Positions 6,454 to 16,848 of a stretch of 36,030 bases of DNA are shown here, one piece after another. The notes beneath the pieces were generated by a model. The model was not told where the DNA came from. It was given only the letters and a program-made list of their open reading frames with translations, and did no database searches. Position 1 is the first letter of the stretch, and each line of letters begins with the position of its first letter. This stretch comes from Gammaproteobacteria bacterium (lineage in GTDB: Bacteria; Pseudomonadota; Gammaproteobacteria; JABABF01; JAHRAO01), in contig JAHRAO010000037.1 of NCBI GenBank assembly GCA_020027215.1, positions 1-36,030 of the forward strand. Direction: 5' to 3'. The translations under genes and the position numbers were made by a program.

Positions 6454-9251
6454 GTCAATATAAAGATAGTTTGAACCTCCCGCAGACCACTTTCCCGATG
6501 AAAGCAAATTTGCCTCAGCGAGAACCCAATATTTTAGCGCATTGGAAGCAGATTGACCTCTACCGTCAACAACGCGCACAAGCACAAGAGCGGGAGAAGT
6601 TTATTCTGCACGATGGTCCCCCATACGCTAACGGCACAATTCATCTCGGGCATGCGATCAATAAAATACTGAAAGATATTATCATTAAGAGCAAAAACCA
6701 GAGCGGTTTTGATACTCCCTATTTGCCGGGCTGGGATTGCCACGGCTTGCCTATTGAACATCAAGTTGAGAAAAAATATGGCAGAAAAAATGCCGTAGAA
6801 CAGCCTGGCGCGTTTAGAAAAGCATGCGCTGATTACGCGCGTCAGCAAATCGCCCAGCAAAAAGAAGATTTTCAACGGTTAGGGGTGCTCGGTGATTGGG
6901 GTAGGGCATACTACACGATGGACTCAAAAATAGAAGCGGAAATTATTCGCACTTTTGGGCGCTTTGTCAGCGGCGGTTATGTGCAGAGGCGTGACAAACC
7001 GGTGCATTGGTGCTTGGATTGTGCGTCCGCTCTTGCCGAAGCCGAAGTGGAATATAAAAATATCACCTCGCCGTCAATAGATGTGGCATTTGCGGCGTGC
7101 GATCGCTCAGCGGTATTGCAAGCGTTTGGTTGCACCGCACCTAGCGATACTCCCATAGAAGTGGTCATTTGGACGACCACGCCTTGGACGCTCCCCGCCA
7201 ACCGTGCTGTTGCCCTCCACCCCACCGTTTCGTATCAATTAGTGGATGGTGGCGGACGGCTACTCGTGCTCGCTGAAGCGTTGTGCAAGCCATCATTGTC
7301 CCGTTATGCAATAGACAAGTATACCGTGCTCGGATCCTGCGCGGGAAGTGCGTTGGAAGGAAAATTGCTCCAGCACCCATTCTACGATAGGCAAGTGCCT
7401 GTGGTGTTAGGCAATCACGTCACAGTGGATACGGGCAGCGGTGCCGTGCACACTGCACCGGCACATGGATTGGACGATTATCGGTTAGCACAATCTTATA
7501 ACCTTGTCGTGGATAATCCGTTGGATGATAGAGGGTGTTTTCGTGCGCATATGGAACTCTTTGCCGGACTCCATATCTCAAAAGCCAATGAACAGATTTT
7601 GGCGGTGCTTGGTGAGAAAAAGCACTTACTCTCTCTCCGCACCCTTGAACACAGTTACCCTCATTGTTGGCGGCACGGCACGGCACTGATTTTCCGTGCC
7701 ACTCCTCAATGGTTTATTAATTTGACGCATGGACATCTTCTAAAACGGGCGATAGATTCTGTCGGGCAAGTACAGTGGCTTCCGAGTTGGAATAGAGACA
7801 TTATGTTAGAAATGCTCAACGAACGCCCCGATTGGTGTATTTCGCGCCAGCGCGCGTGGGGAGTGCCCATTCCATTGTTTAGCCATGTATCCGATGGAGA
7901 ACTCCACCCCGAAACACCGGCGATTATAGAAAAAGTAGCCGATATGGTGGAAAAAGAGAGCATTCAGGCGTGGTTTGATATCCCGACCAGTGCACTGCTC
8001 GGTGACGATGCCGAGCACTACCGCAAACATTTAGATACATTAGATGTGTGGTTTGACTCGGGAGTTACCCATCAAAGCGTGCTTATTAAACAACCCGAAC
8101 TGAGTTTTCCTGCCGATTTATATGTGGAAGGAAAAGACCAACACCGCGGCTGGTTTCAATCCTCACTCCTCACCGCCGTTGCATTGCGCAATACCCCGCC
8201 CTATCGCACGGTGCTGACGCATGGGTTTGCAGTGGATCATGAGGGGCATAAAATGTCTAAATCACGGGGCAACATTATTACCCCACAAACTGTCATCAAC
8301 AAACTGGGCGCTGATATATTGCGCTTGTGGGTGGCGGCAACCAATTACCGCAATGAAATGACGGTATCGGATGAAATTATGCAACGAGTGGCAGACGCCT
8401 ACAAACGGATACGCAATACATTGCGCTTTTTGCTCGCCAATATTCACGATTTTGACCCCCAACAACACTTGTGTCCATTAGACAAAATGCTCGCCCTTGA
8501 TTGCTGGATACTCCAACGCAGTGCCGAAATACAAGAAAACATTATTGCCGATTACAATAGTTATTCTTTCCACAGCATTTATCAAAAAATACACAATTTT
8601 TGTATTATAGATTTGGGCGGTTTTTATTTAGATATCATCAAGGATCGTCAATATACCATGCCAACCAATAGTCGCGCTCGCCGTTCGGCGCAAACAGCCC
8701 TCTACCATATTAGCGAAGCACTCACCCGCTGGATGGCGCCTATATTGAGTTTCACTGCCGAAGAAATATGGCGGTTACTGCCCGCGCCGCGGGCTGCGTC
8801 GGTACATTTATCCACTTGGTATGATATTCCCACCCCGACCGCACAATCCACTATTGATTGGCAGCAAATTATTGCTCTACGGAATGCGGTGAATAAAATA
8901 TTAGAGGCGCACCGCCACACAAATACAATCGGGGCGAATTTAGAAGCCGAAGTAACGATTTATTGCGCCCCTGAAATACATCACCAATTGATACCGTTGC
9001 AAGATGAATTGCATTTTGTGTTGATTTGTTCGGCGGCATATATCAAACCACTAACAGAGGCGGACGATGCAAACGCTTTGCCCACTACCATAGAAAATGT
9101 TAAAATTACCGCCAGCCCATCGCCGCACGCCAAATGCGAGCGGTGCTGGCATAGGCGAGCGGATATCGGCAGGTACCCTGAGCATCCCCATATTTGTGAG
9201 CGCTGTGTAACCAATATTCTCGGAGAAGGCGAAACCCGTTTTTATGCGTAA
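6450..9251 (+). CDS. ileS: Isoleucyl-tRNA synthetase
   Basis: Charges tRNA-Ile and edits misactivated valine. At 933 residues it matches the bacterial class Ia enzyme. The N-terminus MSQYKDSLNLPQTTFPMKA is typical. The HIGH motif is HLGH at about 65-68, the KMSKS motif at about 601-605, and the editing domain contains WTTTPWTLPANRAV. A C-terminal zinc finger reads CERCWHRRADIG...CERC, as in bacterial IleS with intact tRNA binding. It overlaps ribF by four bases and lspA by eight. The ribF-ileS-lspA order is classical in Gammaproteobacteria. Confidence 0.98.
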   Translation: MSQYKDSLNLPQTTFPMKANLPQREPNILAHWKQIDLYRQQRAQAQEREKFILHDGPPYANGTIHLGHAINKILKDIIIKSKNQSGFDTPYLPGWDCHGLPIEHQVEKKYGRKNAVEQPGAFRKACADYARQQIAQQKEDFQRLGVLGDWGRAYYTMDSKIEAEIIRTFGRFVSGGYVQRRDKPVHWCLDCASALAEAEVEYKNITSPSIDVAFAACDRSAVLQAFGCTAPSDTPIEVVIWTTTPWTLPANRAVALHPTVSYQLVDGGGRLLVLAEALCKPSLSRYAIDKYTVLGSCAGSALEGKLLQHPFYDRQVPVVLGNHVTVDTGSGAVHTAPAHGLDDYRLAQSYNLVVDNPLDDRGCFRAHMELFAGLHISKANEQILAVLGEKKHLLSLRTLEHSYPHCWRHGTALIFRATPQWFINLTHGHLLKRAIDSVGQVQWLPSWNRDIMLEMLNERPDWCISRQRAWGVPIPLFSHVSDGELHPETPAIIEKVADMVEKESIQAWFDIPTSALLGDDAEHYRKHLDTLDVWFDSGVTHQSVLIKQPELSFPADLYVEGKDQHRGWFQSSLLTAVALRNTPPYRTVLTHGFAVDHEGHKMSKSRGNIITPQTVINKLGADILRLWVAATNYRNEMTVSDEIMQRVADAYKRIRNTLRFLLANIHDFDPQQHLCPLDKMLALDCWILQRSAEIQENIIADYNSYSFHSIYQKIHNFCIIDLGGFYLDIIKDRQYTMPTNSRARRSAQTALYHISEALTRWMAPILSFTAEEIWRLLPAPRAASVHLSTWYDIPTPTAQSTIDWQQIIALRNAVNKILEAHRHTNTIGANLEAEVTIYCAPEIHHQLIPLQDELHFVLICSAAYIKPLTEADDANALPTTIENVKITASPSPHAKCERCWHRRADIGRYPEHPHICERCVTNILGEGETRFYA

Positions 9252-9730
9252 AAACATAACATCTCTGTTGCCGTGGTACGCGATTATCATCGCAGTGCTT
9301 GCGAGCGACCAAGTGAGCAAATGGTGGGCTTTGAGCCAGTTGCGATTTGGCATGCAAGAGTGGCTCCCCTTTCTACAAATGCGCTTGCAATTCAATGCTG
9401 GCGCCGCATTTGGCTTACTCAGTGAAGCGGGTGGATGGCAGCGCTGGTTTTTCAGTATCCTCACCGTGATTATCAGCACAGCCCTGTTCATTTGGCTGCA
9501 CCGCTTGCCGGTGAATGCGCGCTTGATGCGTAGCGGTTTATCCTTGATTATCGGCGGGGCTTTGGGGAATTTATGGGATAGAATTGAGCTAGGGCATGTC
9601 ACTGATTTTATCGCCGTGCATTGGAACAATTATTACTGGCCAACTTTTAATGTCGCCGATAGTGCAATTAGTATTGGAGCAATGTTGCTATTGATTGACC
9701 TGTGGAGCGAAGCGCGTGAGGCAAAAAAAG

Positions 9731-9741
<11 letters not shown>
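9244..9741 (+). CDS. lspA: Prolipoprotein signal peptidase (signal peptidase II)
   Basis: An inner-membrane aspartyl protease that removes the signal peptide from diacylated prolipoproteins. The protein has 165 residues and four predicted membrane helices. Conserved blocks are [27 protein letters not shown], and the two catalytic aspartates D121 (VTDF) and D139 (FNVADS). It overlaps ileS by eight bases and ispH by eleven. In E. coli fkpB sits between lspA and ispH; it is absent here. Confidence 0.96.
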
Positions 9742-10733
<992 letters not shown>

Positions 10734-10794
10734 TTCGATTTATTGATTATGCGTGATGGGATTGCGTTTGAAAGCGGGTTGCCTCCTGTGCGTA

Positions 10795-11169
10795 TTATTC
10801 GTCGACATCATAGGTCGTGATTTCATATCGATTGCCATCGGGATCCGCAAAATAAACGGAGAGGGCAAGATCGTGATCCTCTTTGGTAAATTCCACCGCA
10901 TGATCAAGCAAGTGATTTTGCCATTGCATCAATCCTGATTTGTCGGTCAAAAAAGCAACCATTCCGCTGACTTTATCGCAGCTTTCAAATAATGCTAAAT
11001 GAACGCCTCCATTTTGTATCACTAAAGGCCCCCCATCGACCGCCCACACTGCGTACTTTTTCACCGGCTTAAACCCTAAAACATCGGCGTACCATTTTTC
11101 TGAGAGTGCCCTATCTTTAACATAAACGTGGGCGTGATCAATTTTATCTAAAGTTGGTGCTGGGCGCAT
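10795..11169 (-). CDS. VOC-superfamily (glyoxalase/bleomycin-resistance fold) protein
   Basis: A small 124-residue single-domain protein of the vicinal-oxygen-chelate fold. It opens with IDHAHVYVKDRALSEKWYADVLGF and closes with VYFADPDGNRYEITTYD, the two halves of the paired beta-alpha-beta-beta-beta module. Candidate metal ligands are the histidine in IDHAHV and the glutamate in RYEITT. The substrate cannot be told; the family includes glyoxalase I, dioxygenases and antibiotic-binding proteins. It has a perfect AGGAGGT ribosome site (11181-11175), the strongest in the window, and starts 25 bases after the upstream membrane-protein gene, so it is probably the last gene of that operon. It may not be functionally linked to the glycan genes. 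Confidence 0.85.
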   Translation of the reverse strand: MRPAPTLDKIDHAHVYVKDRALSEKWYADVLGFKPVKKYAVWAVDGGPLVIQNGGVHLALFESCDKVSGMVAFLTDKSGLMQWQNHLLDHAVEFTKEDHDLALSVYFADPDGNRYEITTYDVDE

Positions 11170-11174
11170 TTTAT

Positions 11175-11181
11175 ACCTCCT
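11175..11181 (-). promoter_or_regulatory. Strong Shine-Dalgarno site of the VOC gene
   Basis: AGGAGGT on the minus strand, five bases before the ATG at 11169. Most other genes in this window have weak or no ribosome sites, so this one stands out. Confidence 0.75.
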
Positions 11182-11194
11182 AAAATATATTCAA

Positions 11195-12961
11195 CTATTT
11201 ATACACCGCAATATACAAACTATTGTGATCATACTCGATGAGCCGTGAATATTCGCGGCTGGCATACGCAAGGGACTTAACATAAACAATTTGCCAATTA
11301 TACTGCGCCAAAAGATGTTCCACGTTCTCCATTTGAGCGTCATGCTTTTCCTGCCTCCGAATATGCTTCGGAGTGCGGTAGATCCAAGCGATGGGTTCGT
11401 GTCGCCCGCGCACAGTTTTTCCCCATTCTTCGTCATCGTAAGATGCTTTTACATAATACAGTCGCGCTTGATTTAATTGCATCATTTCCATTTGTGGCGT
11501 TGATAATAAAGTGAATACTTTATTGACCCCACGTTCTTCCAACAACATATTAATAGCATGCGGATCAAATAGCTCTTTACGGGGAGCAAGATAACTATCG
11601 TAGTGATACAAGCAACTGGCGAGCACCAGCACACTGAGTAGGTGGTTGACAACGGAAGGGGAGCGATTGCCATCTACTGTCAAATAGCGGGTCATAGCGA
11701 TAATTATCCAATGGGCTCCACTCAAGACGCACAGAACAATAAAAGGCAAAAAGAGCAAACTGTGTCGCGATGGGCTGAATGTCAGTTGTGAAGTCAATAG
11801 CAATGTTATCTGTACTATACCCAAGCTCACACAAAAGATTGAGACAGCATCGGTAACCGAAAATAATCTTTTAATCCATACTAAAAAACCGACACAAAAG
11901 AGTGCAAACACTGTGATAAACATAACGATGGATAGAGCGTTATCTTCGGGTATAAACCCAGTCAAACGGGTGACAACGATATATAGATTGTGGATGAAGA
12001 ACTCTGGGATAGCCGTTAACCCTTGCCAGTTGGCGAATAAAAATTCGCCATTCAGCCCTACATGCCATGAGTTGTGTGGAACTTGATCAAGTTTATAATA
12101 AATGTAGATAATTGCCGGAAAAGAAATGATCGCAAATAACGCCCCGCTTTTCCATATGCGTGCGATGGATACGAGACAAGCTTGCATTAACCTATGTTTT
12201 TTATATTGGCTTACCCATATCATTACAAATAAACATATTCCCACAGCGGCTCCGACAAAAATCATTTGGAATTGAAGATAGATTAATATCCCGCTACACG
12301 CCACTAACATCATCCGCGACTTTTCTGATTGCGGCAAGATGGATTGCCATTTTATGAGTAAATAAGTGAGCCACCCCAGCGCAGGAATGACACACGCGTA
12401 AGGCATTGCTCCCTGCGCAAATCCAATATTTTCTAAAGAACATGCCAATAAACACACCCCCAAAATCGCGTAGGTCGGGTGCGCTTTCCTAAACAACATG
12501 GCGAACACTTTTCCCCAAATGATGAGTCCCAGCACGTAGAAAATGAATGACGGTAATCGTGAGACCACAACAGCGGGCAGATTGTCGCCTGCCAATAGCA
12601 AAATCGCTATCAACGCCGGTTGGATTGGGGCGTAAGTGGTTTTATACCATCCAGTCATAATGGTTGATATAGGTGGGATTATATTTTCTATACGGGGGTA
12701 ACTTTGATGAATAGACCTTAACGATCTTTTGATGATTCCATTATAGGTTGGCGATTTTTCTTCATAAACCCGTTGCCAAAAATAATCCACATTATGATAT
12801 CTTTTGATGAGCCCCACCGCTATCCCAAGATCATCACCATCTCCATAGTAAATCGGTAGTGAACTGGCAACTGTTGCACCCATGAGCACAATAATAATCC
12901 CTATGGCTAAACGCACATCTCCGAGCTTCTGTAGCCAGGTTCTCAATCGGGTGGCAATCAT
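11195..12961 (-). CDS. GT-C-like polytopic membrane protein, putative glycosyltransferase
   Basis: 588 residues with about ten or more hydrophobic segments up to roughly residue 450, then a soluble C-terminal domain of about 130 residues. After the first helix comes a loop with an acidic cluster GDGDD (about 40-44), where GT-C enzymes that use polyprenyl-phosphate sugars carry their catalytic Asp. The segment YAPIQPALIAILLLAGDNLPAVVVSRLPS resembles the second-loop and helix pattern of the PMT/ArnT-like (GT39/GT83) families. I infer transfer of a lipid-linked sugar on the outer face of the inner membrane. I do not recognise a named family. It sits 16 bases after the class II aldolase gene. No ribosome site is visible. 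Confidence 0.6.
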   Translation of the reverse strand: MIATRLRTWLQKLGDVRLAIGIIIVLMGATVASSLPIYYGDGDDLGIAVGLIKRYHNVDYFWQRVYEEKSPTYNGIIKRSLRSIHQSYPRIENIIPPISTIMTGWYKTTYAPIQPALIAILLLAGDNLPAVVVSRLPSFIFYVLGLIIWGKVFAMLFRKAHPTYAILGVCLLACSLENIGFAQGAMPYACVIPALGWLTYLLIKWQSILPQSEKSRMMLVACSGILIYLQFQMIFVGAAVGICLFVMIWVSQYKKHRLMQACLVSIARIWKSGALFAIISFPAIIYIYYKLDQVPHNSWHVGLNGEFLFANWQGLTAIPEFFIHNLYIVVTRLTGFIPEDNALSIVMFITVFALFCVGFLVWIKRLFSVTDAVSIFCVSLGIVQITLLLTSQLTFSPSRHSLLFLPFIVLCVLSGAHWIIIAMTRYLTVDGNRSPSVVNHLLSVLVLASCLYHYDSYLAPRKELFDPHAINMLLEERGVNKVFTLLSTPQMEMMQLNQARLYYVKASYDDEEWGKTVRGRHEPIAWIYRTPKHIRRQEKHDAQMENVEHLLAQYNWQIVYVKSLAYASREYSRLIEYDHNSLYIAVYK

Positions 12962-12977
12962 TGTAGTGCGACAAGCA

Positions 12978-14018
12978 TCATTTGGCTAATTGCTGGCGGT
13001 AATGCTCGGCATCCCAGTTGCATAAGGCTGCGATGTCATGGTGATTTAAAACCTGCACATCGTTTAACGATGGAAGGAATGAGAGAGTATGTAAATAGGC
13101 TTTCAATTGCTCTTGTTGAGCCGTATTAAATCCATCGGCGACAAATACCCCGTCATCTTTGATAAAAATAACGTCGGGTCGCAATGCCTTATCACCGTTA
13201 TCATCACTATCACCACTTTGGTGCTGAAAATGTATTCGGTCGGTATAACACAATGCTTTGGCGCCCAGAAAAACCACATGGTCGGGACAAATCGCCCAAC
13301 ACTCTTGTAGTCCCCGGTATAACGCAGGCTGATATACCAGCTGGTGTATCAGAGGGTCTTGTATCGGGCTATATTCAATACCATTCACGGCGAACCCACA
13401 AATATTTTCGTACGCGGGAATCTGTGGCATAGTCATATCATCCGATAACATTGCCAATAAGCGACCCAACAAAGAGCGCACTTCATCGACAGTTTTCCCA
13501 GCAAGAACGATGCCGTGATTTTGTAACATCAGCAATTTGACTGCGGGGCAATTTTTCGTGTGCGCAAGAACCGCAGACGCTAACTCCGCGCCAGGTTGAT
13601 GGTACGGGATAAACGTCCATTCTGGAAAATGAGCCAATTGAGCCTGCAAGATTTTTTGTGCTGACGATTGGATTAAGTACGCTAATGGTAACAAGGCATG
13701 TAAATGCACTACTATCTTTTGTGGTAACAATGCATGCAATAAAGTTTCAATGGATGGCCGTGCCTGTGCAAGAGAAGTGATTAAGCGCGGTTGAACATTG
13801 CAGTGGCCCTTGTCCAAGAAAGTGCGCAAGTGCTGGTAATCCACTGCGGTGAAGATATCTTGTTGTTGTGCATTTTGAAAACGAGTACCAGACGCTTTGA
13901 CCCAAAGCACTTGACCTTCTTTCCACGATATATTGCCACCTGCTCCTTGCACCAGCAACGGATCCTGTGCGAGATCGACACAAAACTGTTCTATGGCACT
14001 GCGGATCGGTGTGGGCAT
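12978..14018 (-). CDS. Class II aldolase/adducin-family protein
   Basis: 346 residues. The N-terminal two thirds are a class II aldolase fold with the opening GAGGNISWKEGQVLWVKASG, as in the aldolase half of rhamnulose-1-phosphate aldolase/dehydrogenase fusions. The zinc ligands are visible: HLH at 105-107 and NHG with H168. E91 in PSIETLLHALLP is a candidate catalytic acid. The family makes or breaks C-C bonds of sugar phosphates through a zinc enediolate. The remaining ~140 residues are an extension with no dehydrogenase motif. The neighbouring HAD phosphatase and P-loop kinase suggest it makes or remodels a phosphorylated sugar precursor for the surface glycan; the substrate is unknown. 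The start is 32 bases after the HAD gene. Confidence 0.8.
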   Translation of the reverse strand: MPTPIRSAIEQFCVDLAQDPLLVQGAGGNISWKEGQVLWVKASGTRFQNAQQQDIFTAVDYQHLRTFLDKGHCNVQPRLITSLAQARPSIETLLHALLPQKIVVHLHALLPLAYLIQSSAQKILQAQLAHFPEWTFIPYHQPGAELASAVLAHTKNCPAVKLLMLQNHGIVLAGKTVDEVRSLLGRLLAMLSDDMTMPQIPAYENICGFAVNGIEYSPIQDPLIHQLVYQPALYRGLQECWAICPDHVVFLGAKALCYTDRIHFQHQSGDSDDNGDKALRPDVIFIKDDGVFVADGFNTAQQEQLKAYLHTLSFLPSLNDVQVLNHHDIAALCNWDAEHYRQQLAK

Positions 14019-14050
14019 CAGTGCAATGTTCGTGTTGAAAAATACATAAA

Positions 14051-14800
14051 TTACTTATCTTTCAGCTGGGCAATAAACTTGCGCAATTCGCGATAATGCG
14101 TAAAATCGGCATCAGGTTTTACCTGTTCGCTACCTTTTTCTCCATTACTTTGTTTTTTTTGAATGGTGAGCGCCGATAGCGCGGTGCGTGCTCCCTGAAT
14201 ATCGCTTAATGGATGATCGCCGATCATCCAAATGATGCTATCTTTTTTTGCATTGATCTTTTGCAACGCCAACTGAAATGGTGCTTTATGCGGCTTATCA
14301 GCCCCCGCCTCTTCGCTCGTAACGACAAAATGGAAATATTGATCCAATTTCAAATAAATCATTTTGCGAAATTGTATCTGTGCGGTTAAATCAGTCACTA
14401 AGACCATAGGAATATTCAACAGGCGCAAATCGTCTAAGCATAATTTGAGGTCATCAAACAAAACAATGTTACTGATAAATACGCGCCAGTAGGTCTGTTC
14501 AAAATCTAAGGCATGCACCAATTGTGACCCTAGCCCTAATATTTCTAACATGCGTTGGAAATAGAGCACACGGCTGTGCGATGAGGCCGTCTTTTGTAGT
14601 TGTTCTTTAATCTGATTGCGTGCTTCGGCATACGCTTTTTCAACATCGGTCAATGGCAAAGAAAACGAGGTGGCGATTTTTTCGCTGATCGCAGTTAAAG
14701 CAGCCGTATGTGCATGATGGTAATCATAAAAAGTATTATCCATATCAAAAAGCACCGTATCGGGTAGCGAAACAAATTTATCGAGGTTATATACTTTCAC
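14051..14800 (-). CDS. HAD-superfamily phosphatase
   Basis: 249 residues with all four HAD motifs: FDMDNT (nucleophile D19, acid D21), LVTD (about 134-137), K169 in KPHKAPF and GDHPLSDIQGA (about 194-204). A helical cap lies between motifs I and II, as in subfamily I phosphatases such as pyrimidine nucleotidase or phosphoglycolate phosphatase. Likely a small-molecule phosphatase acting on a sugar phosphate from this cluster. It starts with GTG, which shares its first base with the TAG stop of the upstream kinase fusion (TAGTG), so tight translational coupling is expected. Confidence 0.88.
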   Translation of the reverse strand: MKVYNLDKFVSLPDTVLFDMDNTFYDYHHAHTAALTAISEKIATSFSLPLTDVEKAYAEARNQIKEQLQKTASSHSRVLYFQRMLEILGLGSQLVHALDFEQTYWRVFISNIVLFDDLKLCLDDLRLLNIPMVLVTDLTAQIQFRKMIYLKLDQYFHFVVTSEEAGADKPHKAPFQLALQKINAKKDSIIWMIGDHPLSDIQGARTALSALTIQKKQSNGEKGSEQVKPDADFTHYRELRKFIAQLKDK

Positions 14801-16842
14801 TATAGCGCTCTCTGCTCCATTGATTGATTAATATACACGAGAGTGCTCAATTGCATTAAGCCCAACACTCCATCCGCCCAAATTGGATTAATATCTAAAA
14901 AGTCTATCATTTTTGGGCATAATTCTTTTACACACATGGCAATGTCTTCTGCAGACACTGCTCCCTCAATAATTACTTGCTCAAAAACACTATCTACATT
15001 GACTTCGACATGCAATCCTAATAATCCACCCAAAACACGCACTAAATCGGAGTGACCAGAGTGACCGCGCATGGATACCACCAAGCGGTACAGCTTATTA
15101 CTTCCATCACTGTTTGGCGCAGACCAAACAAAATCATCCGCACGAATTGGTTGTATTGCAAATATTAAGTCGGCGTATTGTTTTTGTGGGTGAATAAAAT
15201 TTTGTGCATCGGGAATGCGTTTTTCAATGGCAGCAGTGACTTTCTGTATGGGATGCCCGCGCTCGTGTACATCGCGGGCAATCTTAAAATAACGGCGCAG
15301 ATGTTCATCCATATCTAAATAAATTTTGACATCGTAATGACGGCGCAACGATGGTAGATATAGAGCATGCAATCCATTGACTAAAATGACATGATTTTTT
15401 TTGAGATAGTGCGTCGTGCGCATATGTCCAGTGCGGTGATCGTAGTATGATGTTTTGACTATTTTACCCTGCATAATAGATCTTAAATCCGCCACCATAC
15501 GTTGCAAATTATTTGCACGCGGGTTAAGGTGAGTGAGTACTCTCCACATCGTTTTTTGCCGATCCCACAAATGATAATTATCGCCCAATAAATGCGTGAT
15601 GGATTGCCGCCCAAAAATATTTTCTATGGCACGGCTATAAGTATCTTTGCCCGCGCCCGAATCCCCAGCTATTCCTACGACAAACGGTCGCCTGCTCAAG
15701 CGAAAAAAATCATTGCGCATCACCATTATGTCCCAGATGCGTAGCGACAAAATAATGCCAAACACGGCAATAGTGGTATTCACAATAGATAAGGCATATT
15801 GATGCAAGTGTTGCGTGCTCCCAAATGCGATACTCGGAAAATAGGCAACTATATCGGGAAAAAATGCAAAGATGCTACGTATGGCATAAAGACCACCAAA
15901 CAAGCCGATTAAAATAACCCCAACCCGCTTTTCAATAAATTGGTATCCCACTAGTAGCGTAATTGGCCAGAGAAACCAGCCGAGCGAAGATGGCGATAAC
16001 ACCACCAATAGAAGCAATGCAATGCCTAAAGTGGCATGAAATAATTCAAAATTGACCCATTTTACATTCCAAGCACCGTAGAGCATCAATAAATAGACAA
16101 TGGGCACGAGATAAATTTGATAATCGCCAATGGGCAAGTGTAAGCGCAATGCGGTTGTCATTTCTGGATTGCTAAACAGCATCACTAATGCGGAAGGCAA
16201 TAGCACAAATGGCAGAATCAACAATAAAGTGCCGCTCGCTACACCGCCGCTAAAACGCATTATGATGGAGTGCAAACCCGGATTGCGTATCAAGTAGACG
16301 ATAAAAAATGGGACAACTAACGCCATACTCAATTTAGCTGATATAGCCGCGACTAACGCCACGCCAGAATAAAACCATAATTTGTAGCGAAGACAATATA
16401 GCGACAAAGCTAAAAAGCAAATGGGAACTAAATCATTGTAGCCCAAAAGATAGCTACTGATTATGACAATGGGAGACAACCAATAAGCAATGAATAATAA
16501 GTTCATTGAACCCTTATATATGTTTTTGAGTAGTATCATTAAACAGAGGTCTATCACCAGCAACGCCGCCCAGTAAGCGCCAACAATGGAAATGCCTAGC
16601 AATGAAGCACATAACACAAAAGGGAGGAAATATAGCCACATAGCATAACCATAGGGAAATGACCTGATAATACCTTCATCACGCAACCACAGTTCCCACG
16701 GATTGACCGTCCATTCAGTGACGCTGTGTTGTAGAAAAGGAACATACCATTCTGCAACTGGGGCGGGAGTGACGAAAATAATTAATGCCAGTCGTATGAT
16801 CAAACCGACTATAAACAAAGGATGGCGTAAAACAGCAAGCAT
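14800..16842 (-). CDS. Fusion: GT-C-like membrane domain + uridine-kinase-like P-loop kinase
   Basis: 680 residues. Residues 1 to about 375 form a polytopic membrane domain with about ten helices and a PIG-M/GT87-like segment (SPIVIISSYLLGYNDLVPI, then AKLSMALVVPFFIVYLI). Residues about 387-570 are a phosphoribulokinase/uridine-kinase-type domain: Walker A GDSGAGKDT (about 393-401), GDNYHLWDR, VILVNGLHALYLPSLR and RDVHERG. About 110 further residues at the C-terminus are unassigned. The kinase would phosphorylate a nucleoside, sugar or polyol, and the membrane part may transfer a sugar from a lipid carrier; neither substrate is known. The frame is open across the junction, so this is one protein rather than two neighbouring genes. 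It starts six bases after the GDPD-like gene. Confidence 0.85.
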   Translation of the reverse strand: MLAVLRHPLFIVGLIIRLALIIFVTPAPVAEWYVPFLQHSVTEWTVNPWELWLRDEGIIRSFPYGYAMWLYFLPFVLCASLLGISIVGAYWAALLVIDLCLMILLKNIYKGSMNLLFIAYWLSPIVIISSYLLGYNDLVPICFLALSLYCLRYKLWFYSGVALVAAISAKLSMALVVPFFIVYLIRNPGLHSIIMRFSGGVASGTLLLILPFVLLPSALVMLFSNPEMTTALRLHLPIGDYQIYLVPIVYLLMLYGAWNVKWVNFELFHATLGIALLLLVVLSPSSLGWFLWPITLLVGYQFIEKRVGVILIGLFGGLYAIRSIFAFFPDIVAYFPSIAFGSTQHLHQYALSIVNTTIAVFGIILSLRIWDIMVMRNDFFRLSRRPFVVGIAGDSGAGKDTYSRAIENIFGRQSITHLLGDNYHLWDRQKTMWRVLTHLNPRANNLQRMVADLRSIMQGKIVKTSYYDHRTGHMRTTHYLKKNHVILVNGLHALYLPSLRRHYDVKIYLDMDEHLRRYFKIARDVHERGHPIQKVTAAIEKRIPDAQNFIHPQKQYADLIFAIQPIRADDFVWSAPNSDGSNKLYRLVVSMRGHSGHSDLVRVLGGLLGLHVEVNVDSVFEQVIIEGAVSAEDIAMCVKELCPKMIDFLDINPIWADGVLGLMQLSTLVYINQSMEQRAL

Positions 16843-16848
16843 GCAGGG

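Noticed and set aside
9051-9629. Open frame of 192 codons on the minus strand
   Set aside because: Lies across the ileS/lspA junction; both real genes carry full conserved motifs on the plus strand.
13190-13230. Short 'atcac' iterations in the class II aldolase gene
   Set aside because: They encode a low-complexity Gly/Asp/Ser loop; imperfect and too short for a repeat call.
14210-14230. Perfect 10-bp inverted repeat with one central base in the HAD gene
   Set aside because: It falls on the conserved WMIGDHP motif, whose codons happen to be near-palindromic; no separate signal is needed.
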